DNA of 58,979 nucleotides, from positions 1 through 58,979 of the forward strand of contig JAFXQA010000014.1 of NCBI GenBank assembly GCA_017527415.1, written 5' to 3'. Under the pieces are notes generated by a model, which did no database searches, was not told the DNA's origin, and worked only from the letters and a program-made list of their open reading frames with translations. This document shows positions 30,965-39,714 of the stretch, one piece after another. The translations under genes were made by a program, and so were the position numbers. The stretch's first letter is position 1, and every line of letters begins with the position of its first letter. Source of the DNA: Bacteroidales bacterium. Lineage in GTDB: Bacteria; Bacteroidota; Bacteroidia; Bacteroidales; UBA932.

Positions 30965-33499
30965 TTAGTTCTTGGGAACGTAAACTGCGAATGCTGCTAT
31001 GACGGCATCCCTTTCGGCTGCGGTAGTCATGTTGGGGTTGCCGAACTTGGCGAGATTGAATCCGCGATAGTTGAAGTTGCCCCACCATGCATCGTCCACA
31101 ACCACGATATTGTTGCCGACATTGGCAGGACGGGCGGCGGTATTCTTCGCGCCAAGGGTCTGCCATCCTTCCGGACGATACTGGAATCCGTAGTTGACCA
31201 CGATGACCGAGCCGTTGGGGATCTGGGCTTTCTCGACTATGCTGGTGGCCACGAACTGTACCACATTGCCGCCTGTAGTAACCAGATTGGAGTTGGTGTC
31301 AGAAGTGGAGTTGTAGAAAGCGTCCTTGGTGTAGGTGAATTCCAGCTTGGTGAAGTTGGCAGGGTCGTAACCTTTCTTGCGGAGCATTTCGTCGGTCGAA
31401 GCAAGAGGTTTGGGGATGAATATGCCGAATATGTGTTCCAGTTCTTCCTGCTGTGCTTCGGTAAGGTTGGGATTGCCTCTTCTGGCCACGTTGAAGGCCC
31501 TGTAATTGAAGGAAGTTCCCCACCAGGCATCGTCCACCACGACTACAGGATTGCTGTCACCAGTAACGTTGTCGGGGCGCTTGCCAGAGTTCTTCTTACC
31601 CTTCTCCTGCCAGGCATCGGGACGATACATCCATCCGTTGGCCACCTCCGCGGTGCCGCCCTGGACAACCAGTACCGTACCAACGGGAAGCGCAGACCTG
31701 TGATACTGAGGAGTAGCCGCAAACTGCGTGAGATTGGTAGCGCTTGGACTGACTTCCTTGGTAATAATCTTTGAATGGTTGGTTCCATCCGTAGAGTTCC
31801 AGTATCCGTTGTGAGTCCAGTCTATTTCCTTACGGGTGTAATCATCCATCTTGTAACCTGCATCCACAAATATCTGCTCGCAGATGTCGAGGGTGGCAGC
31901 AGGAGCGACATACTTACTGATCAAGATTGGCTGGCAGTTGCAGATTTCGTTATATGTTATATCGTCGATCTTCTTGGTGTATGTATCATTGTTACCATAG
32001 ATGGTCACGGTGTCATTAACTGCAAGTCCGAGCTCGTCGAATTTCTTCTTTTCGCCTTCCCAGTTAAAGAAGGTGTAGGTGTACAAGGTTTCGGTGCCGT
32101 CGGTAATGAGGCAGTTGCCATACTGGTTGTTGTCAATCAGTGTAATTGCTCCGCGGACAACATATTTCTTCGTCTTGTCGACCTCCTTGGCCTTGAATTC
32201 AGCCATAGTAAGAGACTCATAGTGATTCAGATACCAGGCATTCTTGCCCTGATGCTGGCTCTTGTCGGCATAGTAGTTATGAGGAGCTGCGACAGTGATG
32301 AAGTCACCTTCCTTGATTCCGTTGGCTGCAAGGACATCCTGTCCGCTCTCACCACCCTTGGCGGGGAGCAGACCGTAGATATAAACCTTTCCGGTGCGGT
32401 CTTCAATCCAGAAGTTACCGTACTTATTGTATTTGGTATTGTCGTTCTTATCCATCACGATATCGCGGACGATACCGGAAAGCTCGTAAGTCTTCGCATT
32501 GTCGTTGGGCAACGCATTGAATTCGGCGCAGGTGAGAACGGCAACATCAGCACGTGTGATCTTCCCAGTGACGGACTCCAGACCCGTAGCGGACAGGGTT
32601 ACGGTGGCTTCTCCACCTTCACCGGCATCCACGGTTACCTTGACTGCGGCAGAAGCATTACCGGTAGCAGGATCGAAGTGTACCCAGGTCTGATCTGCAG
32701 AAATAGTCCATGTTACAACGTTGGAAGAGACGTTAATGGTGAACTCTTCGCCCTTGGCGGAAGCCTCATATTCGGTAAGGTCGAAAGCTATGCTGGGAGT
32801 CTTGGACTTCTCGTGGCTCACGTAGTAGGCATTTCCGGCCTGAGGCTGTCCGTTATAAGCGGAACGGGTTGCGCGCATGGTGAGGATATCGCCTTCGCGA
32901 ATGTCCATCTGCTGCATGTAGTTGTTGATACGGGCAGCTCCCTTCTCCTGGAAGAGACCATAGACATAGACGCCATCTCCCTCCACGGAACCATCGTTGA
33001 TCCAGAAGTCGTTGTAGTACTCGTCAGTAATCTTGATAACGGTACCCGTGATTTCATAGAAGACGCTGGCATCGACTTCCTTCTCGAGGAATTCCTTGAC
33101 AGTCACCTGCATGATCCTTTCACCTTCGGCACCTTCCTGAGTGATGGTTGCAGCTGCAGAAAGAGTCTTTCCAATGAAGGAGACGGTGGCCGCGCGGTTG
33201 TATCCCGTATTTGCAGGGAAATTAACTTTAACTTCGACAGGATCGTCAGAAGCTTTTCCGGTGGCGGGCTCTACAGTGATGCCCTTGACATCGTCAAGAG
33301 AGGTGGCAGGAGCTACCTCAGCCTTCCAGTCTTCGCTGGAAAGGACCTTTACGATCACGGCTCCACCTGCCTGAGGAGCGGTGTAGCTACCTTTGTCGGT
33401 CGCTATCAGCGCCGGTTTCTCGCTCATTCCCTGTTCGCAGGAAATGAATGCGCATGCCGCAAGGGCCAATGCAATGAAAATATTGTGTTTCATACTCAT
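30965..33499 (-). CDS. Surface lipoprotein with BACON, OB-fold-like repeats and a duplicated C-terminal domain
   Basis: 844 residues. Lipobox in ACAFISCEQ. BACON-like domains at about 30-125 and 230-320. Three OB-like DUF5689-type modules (FWINDGSVEGDGVYVYGLF, GNFWIEDRTGKVYIYGLL, GNCLITDGTETLYTYTFF). Two copies of an unrecognised domain of about 140-160 residues follow (538-700 and 703-844), each with YRPDxWQ, VVVDDAWWG, FNYRxFN and GNPN motifs. Start is either of two Mets (33499 or 33493). Lies 6 nt after the large TonB receptor gene, so it is probably its surface partner. Confidence 0.72.
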   Translation of the reverse strand: MSMKHNIFIALALAACAFISCEQGMSEKPALIATDKGSYTAPQAGGAVIVKVLSSEDWKAEVAPATSLDDVKGITVEPATGKASDDPVEVKVNFPANTGYNRAATVSFIGKTLSAAATITQEGAEGERIMQVTVKEFLEKEVDASVFYEITGTVIKITDEYYNDFWINDGSVEGDGVYVYGLFQEKGAARINNYMQQMDIREGDILTMRATRSAYNGQPQAGNAYYVSHEKSKTPSIAFDLTEYEASAKGEEFTINVSSNVVTWTISADQTWVHFDPATGNASAAVKVTVDAGEGGEATVTLSATGLESVTGKITRADVAVLTCAEFNALPNDNAKTYELSGIVRDIVMDKNDNTKYNKYGNFWIEDRTGKVYIYGLLPAKGGESGQDVLAANGIKEGDFITVAAPHNYYADKSQHQGKNAWYLNHYESLTMAEFKAKEVDKTKKYVVRGAITLIDNNQYGNCLITDGTETLYTYTFFNWEGEKKKFDELGLAVNDTVTIYGNNDTYTKKIDDITYNEICNCQPILISKYVAPAATLDICEQIFVDAGYKMDDYTRKEIDWTHNGYWNSTDGTNHSKIITKEVSPSATNLTQFAATPQYHRSALPVGTVLVVQGGTAEVANGWMYRPDAWQEKGKKNSGKRPDNVTGDSNPVVVVDDAWWGTSFNYRAFNVARRGNPNLTEAQQEELEHIFGIFIPKPLASTDEMLRKKGYDPANFTKLEFTYTKDAFYNSTSDTNSNLVTTGGNVVQFVATSIVEKAQIPNGSVIVVNYGFQYRPEGWQTLGAKNTAARPANVGNNIVVVDDAWWGNFNYRGFNLAKFGNPNMTTAAERDAVIAAFAVYVPKN

Positions 33500-33505
33500 A
33501 ATCTG

Positions 33506-36500
33506 TTAGAAGATGTAACGGAGGCTGAAAATCATTTCCCAGGTGGAAGCGAGGGAATTGGAGATGGAGAAGGTGTTCTTCAGGATCTCCGAGCCGTCCT
33601 TCTGGAACTGGAACACAGGCTTTACGCCGGTGGTATAGACTGCAGATGCGTTGGTCAGGTCGATAGGAATGGCGTTGCCATATCCATCATCGGCATTGGT
33701 CTTCCAGACATTGCCCCATGCGGGATTCAGCAGGTTGCCGACATTCATGATATCGACACCGAGCTGGATGGTGTGCTTGTGACCTGCTGCATTGACATAG
33801 AAGTTCTGGTTGACCTTGAGGTCGAACTTATGTACCCAGGGAGCCACAAGGGAGTTGCGCTCAGCAATCTGGCCGGTGTGGGTGCGGAGATAAGGATCCT
33901 GCTGGATATAGTTCCAGAAATCCTTCTTCTGATCGTCTGCGGAATAGGTGACATTGTTTTCCTTATCCTTGAAATCCTTGAAGGTCCAGCTGGCGAGCTG
34001 ATCCTCGGTAGGGATGTCGATGAGGCTGTAGTTGTATGCACCATCGCCGAAAACGTTCTGCACATAGTCGATGTTGGCACGGGTGGTAGGACCTCCGTAG
34101 TAGGAGAGGGATACGGTAGTGCCGAACATCTTCGCGTAGTCGCGGGAGTAGCTCACGTTGGCAATTACCCGGTGAGGCATCACGTAGCTGGCATATCCGA
34201 GTTCAGGATGGTTGGTGCCATACTTGGAGATGATTCCCTTCCATGCGGAACCGGGCTGGTCGCCGACACCGTCGATGATAACCCTGGCATGGCTGTAGGT
34301 GTAGGATGCGTTTGCGCTCAGCCCGTGCCAGTTGTTCTTCTCGAGTTTGAAGGTTACGGATTTGTAGTTACCCGCCTTTCCGAGGCCGCTCACGTTGTTG
34401 ATGAGGTAAGCGTCGGTAATCTGGCTGTCGTAACGTCCGTTGTTATAGTAAGGACGGGCTGCAATATCAGGAACGCTTATCAAAGTGGTAGGCGCTTTCA
34501 TGCCGATATTGCTCAGGGTGACAACGTGGATGTCTTCCTTGAGGATACCTTCGACAGAAGCCTTGATATCTCCGGGAAGCAGGAAGTCGACTGCGAGTGA
34601 GCTCTTCCATGTGGTAGGATTCTTGAGCTTCGGATCCATCAGGGTGATGGAAGTCAGGTTGAGACCTGCCGCGCTGGCATTATATCCGGAAGGATAAAGC
34701 TGCTTGAGGATGGCATTGCGATCGTTGCTGATGGCGGGAATTCCGGTGTCTTTCTTGGTGACAGTGGTCTGGAGGACACCCGCATCACCCGACTGACCGA
34801 CAATCCATACGAATGGGATACGTCCTACGAACACGCCGGTACCGCCACGCACGACAACCTTGCGATTTCCGAAGACATCCCAGTTGAAGCCGATACGGGG
34901 CGAAACGGTGAGCCTTGCCTCAGGAGTATCGACCGTGGAATATTTGCCGCTGGGATTGCTGACTGTAGAGGCGAAGGTAGCCTCTTCTACACGGGTATTG
35001 CGGTTGAAATCAAGTGAAGGATAAACAGGCATCTCGAAACGCACACCTGCGGTGAGCTTCAGATTGTCGTTCACGTTGTAGTTGTCCTGGAGATAAAAAG
35101 CGAACTGGTTGAACGTGAAGTGGGGATATTCCTGGGCAAAGGTTGCATTATTGCCGTGAGTGATTGCGAACTGTGAAGGTTTCGCGAACAAGGTCTTATT
35201 CTGGATGGCATCATAGATCGCCTGCTCATCTGCAAACTCGAAGACATAAGCACCGGCACCCATACGCTGGAAACCGTTCTTGGTCTCGTCGGTCTCGTAA
35301 GATATACCTGCGAGCACAGAGTGCTTGCCGAGGCTGATGTTAACTTCATCGGTGGCAGTAAGAGTAGTCACGTCGCGAAGGTTCCCATATGAGAAGGCTT
35401 CATAACCGAAGGTAGTGTAGATATGATTCTTTCCGTCGCCGTTGACATCGTTCACAACGAGATCTACGAAGGGGAAATATCCGCCGTCCGTAGAACGGGG
35501 CTCGAACTGATGAGAATAGGCAACCCTGAGAGTATTGGCGATCTTTCCGTCCCAGAAACGGGAGTTCAGCTCACCTGCGATGGAAGAGAAGTTCTGTTCC
35601 TGATAGAACCTTGCATTCTGGAAATACTGCGCATACCAGGAAGTGCACTTGGTGGTGGAGTAGCCGGAATCTGCAAAACCTGTCCTGGAGGTGGAAGGTG
35701 CAGAGGCATACTTGCTGTTCACCATGTTGTAGCGGATGTTGAACCTGTGATTCTTGTTGATGTTCCAGTCCAGGCGGCCGAGGAGTTTCAACGAAGGAGT
35801 TTCGGTGTTGTATCCAAGGTATGCACCGGGATTGTAGTTGTAATTGTCCACCATATAGTCGTGCAGGGCATCCATTACCACATAGGAAGGGTATGCGATG
35901 CGGTCGTCACCGTTGGTGAAAACTTTGCCGGCCACGTCCTGGAGTTTGCCGCTGGCGTCCACGGTGCGCTCGGAGAGCATTCCGGTGGGGCCGGGAGCGA
36001 TGGAACGGTCTGCTTCTACATTGAAGAAGAAGAAGAGTTTGTCCTTGATGATGGGGCCGCCTACGGATGCACCGTAAATCATGTAGCGGCTATCCGTCTT
36101 GTTAATCTTCTTGAGGTCCGCGACCTGATAGCCCTGCATATCCTGATTCTGGAAGGATCCGTAAACAGTAGCCTCAAGCTTGTTGGTGCCGGACTTTGTG
36201 GTGGCATTGATGCCGCCGCCGGTGAAGCCGGACTGACGCACGTCGAAAGGAGTGATGGAGATTGCCATCTGATCGAGGGCGTCAAGGGAAATCGGGCTTC
36301 CGCCTGCAGGCAGGTTGGAACCGATACCGAAGGCGTTGTTCATCGCGGCGCCATCGACGGTCACGTAGGAGTCGCGGTAGGATCCGCCGCCAATGAATGT
36401 TTTGGTACCGGACACATAAGCCTGGGGAGTCTGCTTCAAAATATCGTTCATGCTCCTGTTGACGGTAGGGACTTTCATCATCTGCTTTGAATCCAAAGCG

Positions 36501-36916
36501 GTGAGAGCTCCGGCGCGGTCTGAACGCATGTTCGATGTGGTGCTTTCCACCGCAACAACCGCCGCATCAAGGCTGAGGGACTGCTCGCTCATCTCAGCAT
36601 TGATGACGAAGTTGTCGGACAGGGCGACATTCACATCCGTGTAATTGACATCGGTATAGCCGAGGCAGGTGAAGGTCACCTTATACGGGCCGCCGGCCAC
36701 GATGTTGTTGATGTAATACCGGCCACCCGCATCGGTAATGGCATAGAATTGGGAGCCGGTGGGCTGGTGGATGGCCACCACCGCGACGCCGGCGACGGGG
36801 CCGGAGGCATCGGTAACCTTACCGCTCATGGAAGATGTCGTCACCTGCGCATATGCAGAAACGACAAAAAGCGCCGCTAAGAGGCTCAGCGACAATCTTT
36901 TAAAAATACTTTTCAT
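33506..36916 (-). CDS. Oar-like TonB-dependent receptor
   Basis: 1136 residues from the ATG at 36916 (signal LSLLAALFVVSAYAQ); the longer upstream frame crosses the promoter region shared with metK. A carboxypeptidase-regulatory domain (about 25-110, SGKVTDASGPVAGVAVVAI), plug (AGALTALDSKQMMKVPTVNRS) and a large barrel ending SLRYIF. The repeated mention of FFFFNVEADRS and NTRVEEATF-type segments and the overall size fit Oar-type receptors. Pairs with the next gene downstream, the BACON/OB lipoprotein, as a receptor and surface-lipoprotein couple. Confidence 0.85.
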   Translation of the reverse strand: MKSIFKRLSLSLLAALFVVSAYAQVTTSSMSGKVTDASGPVAGVAVVAIHQPTGSQFYAITDAGGRYYINNIVAGGPYKVTFTCLGYTDVNYTDVNVALSDNFVINAEMSEQSLSLDAAVVAVESTTSNMRSDRAGALTALDSKQMMKVPTVNRSMNDILKQTPQAYVSGTKTFIGGGSYRDSYVTVDGAAMNNAFGIGSNLPAGGSPISLDALDQMAISITPFDVRQSGFTGGGINATTKSGTNKLEATVYGSFQNQDMQGYQVADLKKINKTDSRYMIYGASVGGPIIKDKLFFFFNVEADRSIAPGPTGMLSERTVDASGKLQDVAGKVFTNGDDRIAYPSYVVMDALHDYMVDNYNYNPGAYLGYNTETPSLKLLGRLDWNINKNHRFNIRYNMVNSKYASAPSTSRTGFADSGYSTTKCTSWYAQYFQNARFYQEQNFSSIAGELNSRFWDGKIANTLRVAYSHQFEPRSTDGGYFPFVDLVVNDVNGDGKNHIYTTFGYEAFSYGNLRDVTTLTATDEVNISLGKHSVLAGISYETDETKNGFQRMGAGAYVFEFADEQAIYDAIQNKTLFAKPSQFAITHGNNATFAQEYPHFTFNQFAFYLQDNYNVNDNLKLTAGVRFEMPVYPSLDFNRNTRVEEATFASTVSNPSGKYSTVDTPEARLTVSPRIGFNWDVFGNRKVVVRGGTGVFVGRIPFVWIVGQSGDAGVLQTTVTKKDTGIPAISNDRNAILKQLYPSGYNASAAGLNLTSITLMDPKLKNPTTWKSSLAVDFLLPGDIKASVEGILKEDIHVVTLSNIGMKAPTTLISVPDIAARPYYNNGRYDSQITDAYLINNVSGLGKAGNYKSVTFKLEKNNWHGLSANASYTYSHARVIIDGVGDQPGSAWKGIISKYGTNHPELGYASYVMPHRVIANVSYSRDYAKMFGTTVSLSYYGGPTTRANIDYVQNVFGDGAYNYSLIDIPTEDQLASWTFKDFKDKENNVTYSADDQKKDFWNYIQQDPYLRTHTGQIAERNSLVAPWVHKFDLKVNQNFYVNAAGHKHTIQLGVDIMNVGNLLNPAWGNVWKTNADDGYGNAIPIDLTNASAVYTTGVKPVFQFQKDGSEILKNTFSISNSLASTWEMIFSLRYIF

Positions 36917-36950
36917 ATACTTTATTGTGTGAATATATTTATTCGTGGTG

Positions 36951-36979
36951 CGAAGATAATATAATTTCTTGTATCTTTG
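36951..36979. promoter_or_regulatory. Divergent promoters of Oar-like receptor and metK
   Basis: Plus strand TATCTTTG (36972-36979) for metK, 60 nt before its ATG. Minus strand TATCTTCG (36951-36958), one mismatch from the -7 consensus, for the receptor gene. No SAM riboswitch structure was recognised in the 60-nt metK leader. Confidence 0.5.
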
Positions 36980-37039
36980 CACCCCGAAGGGGAAAGATTT
37001 GACTGATTGCAACCCCTGTAATTTTAAAAAAATGCTAAA

Positions 37040-38329
37040 ATGAATTATCTCTTCACATCCGAGAGTGTCTCGGAAGGGCATCCCGACAAGGTTGCCGACC
37101 AGATTTCAGATTCCATTCTAGATGAGTTCCTCCGCCAGGATCCGGAGGCGAAAGTCGCGTGCGAGACCTTCTGCACCGCCGGCTTGGTGGTAGTTGGAGG
37201 CGAGGTCCAGTCCAGCGCGTATGTAGACATAGACCAAGTCGCACGCGAAACCATTGCCCGCATAGGTTATACCAAGGCAGAATACGGCTTCGACGCTTCT
37301 TCCTGCGGGATTATTTCTACCATCCATGGCCAGAGCGCGGACATCAACCGCGGCGTCGTGCGTTCCAACGAAATGGATCAGGGCGCCGGCGACCAGGGAA
37401 TGATGTTCGGCTATGCCTGCAAGAATACGCCCGAGTATATGCCGCTGGCACTGTCGCTATCGCACCGGTTGCTGAAGGTGCTGGCAGATATACGGCATAA
37501 CAATTCATCCGCGACGGGCAAAAGGCCCGTCAGTGACCCACAAGGGGCCGACTGTACGGGCATTGCCCGTCCGCAGGCCACTGCAGTTATGCCATATCTG
37601 CGGCCGGATGCCAAGGCGCAATTTTCGGTGGAATTCGACGGGCAGACTCATCGCCCGTTGCGCGTCCACACCATAGTTCTGAGCACCCAGCACGATGAGT
37701 TCGATACGGACGAAACTATGCACGCCAGGATCGAGAAGGACGTCCGCGAGATAGTGCTGCCCCGCCTGATCGCCAGTCTGCCGCCGCAATTGGCCGCCCT
37801 GTTCGACGACAAGTTTATCCTTCACGTCAACCCCACCGGCAAGTTCGTGATCGGCGGCCCTGCCGGAGACACCGGCCTCACCGGACGTAAGATCATCGTG
37901 GATACTTATGGCGGACGCGGAGCCCACGGCGGTGGCGCCTTCTCCGGAAAGGATCCTTCGAAAGTAGACCGCAGCGCAGCATACGCAGCCCGCTGGCTCG
38001 CCAAGAACCTGGTCGCCGCCGGCGTGGCCTCCGAATGCCTCGTGCAGCTAGCCTATGCCATCGGCGTGGCCGAGCCAGTGAGCGTCTACGTAAACTCTTA
38101 TGGTACAGGCGCTTGCAGCGATGCCGAGATAGCAGTCCGCCTGCGTGAACTCTTCGATCTCCGCCCCGCCGCCATCGTTCGCCGCTTCGGCCTCAAGAAC
38201 CCCATCTACGCCCCCACCGCCGCCTACGGTCACTTCGGCCGCGAGCCCTACGTGAAAGACGGCATCCAGTTCTTCGGCTGGGAAAAACTCGACGCGGTGG
38301 ACTTGCTCCGCTCCGCCTTCGAGCTGTAG
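37040..38329 (+). CDS. metK: S-adenosylmethionine synthase with in-frame palindromic insert
   Basis: 429 residues. Makes SAM from methionine and [24 protein letters not shown] (start), [12 protein letters not shown] (ATP-binding signature 1) and [22 protein letters not shown] (signature 2) are all present. Between ADIR (about residue 149) and PYLRPDAK (about 185) there are about 28 unexpected residues ([17 protein letters not shown]...), encoded by a family B element, where relatives have a turn of only a few residues. As MetK is usually essential, the insert is presumably tolerated. Followed by a strong hairpin shared with the convergent gene. Confidence 0.95.
   Translation: MNYLFTSESVSEGHPDKVADQISDSILDEFLRQDPEAKVACETFCTAGLVVVGGEVQSSAYVDIDQVARETIARIGYTKAEYGFDASSCGIISTIHGQSADINRGVVRSNEMDQGAGDQGMMFGYACKNTPEYMPLALSLSHRLLKVLADIRHNNSSATGKRPVSDPQGADCTGIARPQATAVMPYLRPDAKAQFSVEFDGQTHRPLRVHTIVLSTQHDEFDTDETMHARIEKDVREIVLPRLIASLPPQLAALFDDKFILHVNPTGKFVIGGPAGDTGLTGRKIIVDTYGGRGAHGGGAFSGKDPSKVDRSAAYAARWLAKNLVAAGVASECLVQLAYAIGVAEPVSVYVNSYGTGACSDAEIAVRLRELFDLRPAAIVRRFGLKNPIYAPTAAYGHFGREPYVKDGIQFFGWEKLDAVDLLRSAFEL
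37484..37601 (+). repeat. Family B palindromic insert in metK
   Basis: Outer arms GCAGATAT(AC)GGCATAAC at 37484-37501 and GTTATGCCATATCTGC at 37586-37601 (2-nt bulge). Inner arms GACGGGCAA (37513-37521) and TTGCCCGTC (37563-37571). The core TGACCCACAAGGGGCCGACT matches the miaA insert (TGGCCCACAAGGGGCCGCC). The encoded peptide matches the miaA insert in the same frame. Confidence 0.88.
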
Positions 38330-38362
38330 CCGTTCCAGGCAGAACCCTGATTATCAACTATT

Positions 38363-38406
38363 TAGCTAAAATGGGTTGCCCGTTTTTGGGCAACCCATTT
38401 TAGCTA
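38363..38406. terminator. Bidirectional terminator hairpin, metK / threonine aldolase
   Basis: Perfect 19-bp arms TAGCTAAAATGGGTTGCCC and complement around GTTTTT, between convergent genes. Preceded by TGATTATCAAC, a motif also next to the REP-like remnant at 43108-43215, so it may be repeat-derived. Confidence 0.75.
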
Positions 38407-38426
38407 TTATTCTTATTACCAATATG

Positions 38427-39458
38427 TTACAAGGAACGGCAAGAAATGAGAAAATCAATTGCCTCCTGCTTGGTTGCCCAGGAAGTGGCGAAGCGGGTGA
38501 CAAATCGGCCGTCCGGGAGTTTCTCCCAAACCTCGAAAGCAACCTTTCCCTCCAGTTCAGCCATCTGCTCGGCCGTAAGGATGGGAAACTGCTGATTTGT
38601 TGGCGAATTGATATAAAAAGGCACTCCAGCTTGTTCAAAAACAGCTTTGAGCTTTGTGGCCATTTCAATTGCGTGCTTGCTTAACTTCAGGTAAAGATTG
38701 TTCGTAAATAACGTGGCGAACTGAATGCCCAGCAGGCGGCCTTTTGCCAGAAGGGCTCCGTGCATCTTGATATGGGTAAAGAAGTGCCTGGGAGCGTTTC
38801 CATTCGGAAAGATGACAGCCTCACCACAAAGAGCACCCACTTTCGTGCCGCCGATATAGAACACATCACAAAGGTGGGCAATACCTTCCATATCCACATC
38901 CGCCGCCGGGCTGGCGAGACCATACCCGAGACGGGCGCCATCAATGAACAGGGGGAGTTTATATTTCTGGCAAATGGTGTGTATGGATTCCAATTCGGCG
39001 CGGGTGTAGATGGTGCCGTATTCGGTTGGAAATGAGATATATACCATCCCCGGCTGCACCATATGGGGATAAGTTTCATCGGCATAAAAACCCTCAAGCC
39101 AGGCCTCCAGATCCCCGGCATCCATCTTTCCTTCGTGCTGGGGCAGGGTCAAGACCTTGTGTCCGCTGAACTCGATGGCGCCTGCTTCGTGGACTGCGAT
39201 GTGTCCGGTTTGCACCGCAAGAACACCCTGACATCTCTCCAGCATCCCGTCAATGACAGTACTGTTGGTCTGGGTTCCGCCCACAAGAAAGAATATATCT
39301 GCATTGGGGCAGCCTATGGCCTCTCTGATTCTTGTTTTGGCCTCCGTGCAGAAAGAATCCTCTCCATAACCGGGCTCCTGCTGCATATTGGTCTCCGCAA
39401 GGCGCTTCAGGATTTCCGGATGCGCCCCTTCGGTATAGTCGCAAGTGAATGAATACAT
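38427..39458 (-). CDS. Low-specificity L-threonine aldolase-type PLP enzyme
   Basis: 343 residues, the beta-eliminating lyase/threonine aldolase family: cleaves L-threonine or allo-threonine to glycine and acetaldehyde with PLP. VGGTQTNSTVIDGML (cofactor phosphate), FIDGARLGYGLASP (Asp pairing with PLP) and DVFYIGGTKVGALCGEA with the Schiff-base Lys are visible. The TACTTTTG box at 39463-39470 lies 4 nt before the ATG, implying a leaderless transcript. Confidence 0.85.
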   Translation of the reverse strand: MYSFTCDYTEGAHPEILKRLAETNMQQEPGYGEDSFCTEAKTRIREAIGCPNADIFFLVGGTQTNSTVIDGMLERCQGVLAVQTGHIAVHEAGAIEFSGHKVLTLPQHEGKMDAGDLEAWLEGFYADETYPHMVQPGMVYISFPTEYGTIYTRAELESIHTICQKYKLPLFIDGARLGYGLASPAADVDMEGIAHLCDVFYIGGTKVGALCGEAVIFPNGNAPRHFFTHIKMHGALLAKGRLLGIQFATLFTNNLYLKLSKHAIEMATKLKAVFEQAGVPFYINSPTNQQFPILTAEQMAELEGKVAFEVWEKLPDGRFVTRFATSWATKQEAIDFLISCRSL

Positions 39459-39462
39459 AGTG

Positions 39463-39470
39463 CAAAAGTA
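39463..39470 (-). promoter_or_regulatory. -7 box of threonine aldolase gene
   Basis: TACTTTTG on the minus strand, 4 nt from the start codon. Confidence 0.6.
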
Positions 39471-39534
39471 AATAAATGTCTTGATTATCCAAAAAAACGC
39501 CTGGAATTATGGATAGCTATCGATATTCAATGGG

Positions 39535-39673
39535 ACCTGTAGAGGTTTTGCCGGGTTTCCTCGACGGGTAGGGAGAAAAATGGCCGACCTGTAGAGGTTT
39601 TGCGGGTTTTTCTCGACAGGTAGGGGGCTTTTGGGCGGCACCTGTATAGAAAATGCGGTTATTCTCTACAGGT
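39535..39673. repeat. Family C tandem-hairpin element, intergenic copy 2
   Basis: Three hairpins at 39535, 39587 and 39640 (spacing 52 and 53 nt, total 139 nt), with arms ACCTGTAGAG or ACCTGTATAG and CTCGACAGGT or CTCTACAGGT. Aligned unit by unit with 881-1019. The upstream flank has CCAAAAAAACGCC and CGATATTCAA, similar to the RAYT element's end sequences. Confidence 0.9.
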
Positions 39674-39714
39674 ACGACTGGAGATGGCCGCATTGCTGTA
39701 GCCAAAAACGGAAT

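Noticed and set aside
31775..34600. 941-codon plus-strand open frame
   Set aside because: Runs antisense across two exported-protein genes including their boundary. It has no domain motifs and mirrors their codon bias.
36980..37039. SAM riboswitch before metK
   Set aside because: The leader is only 60 nt with just a small CCCCGAAGGGG hairpin. No SAM aptamer core was recognised.
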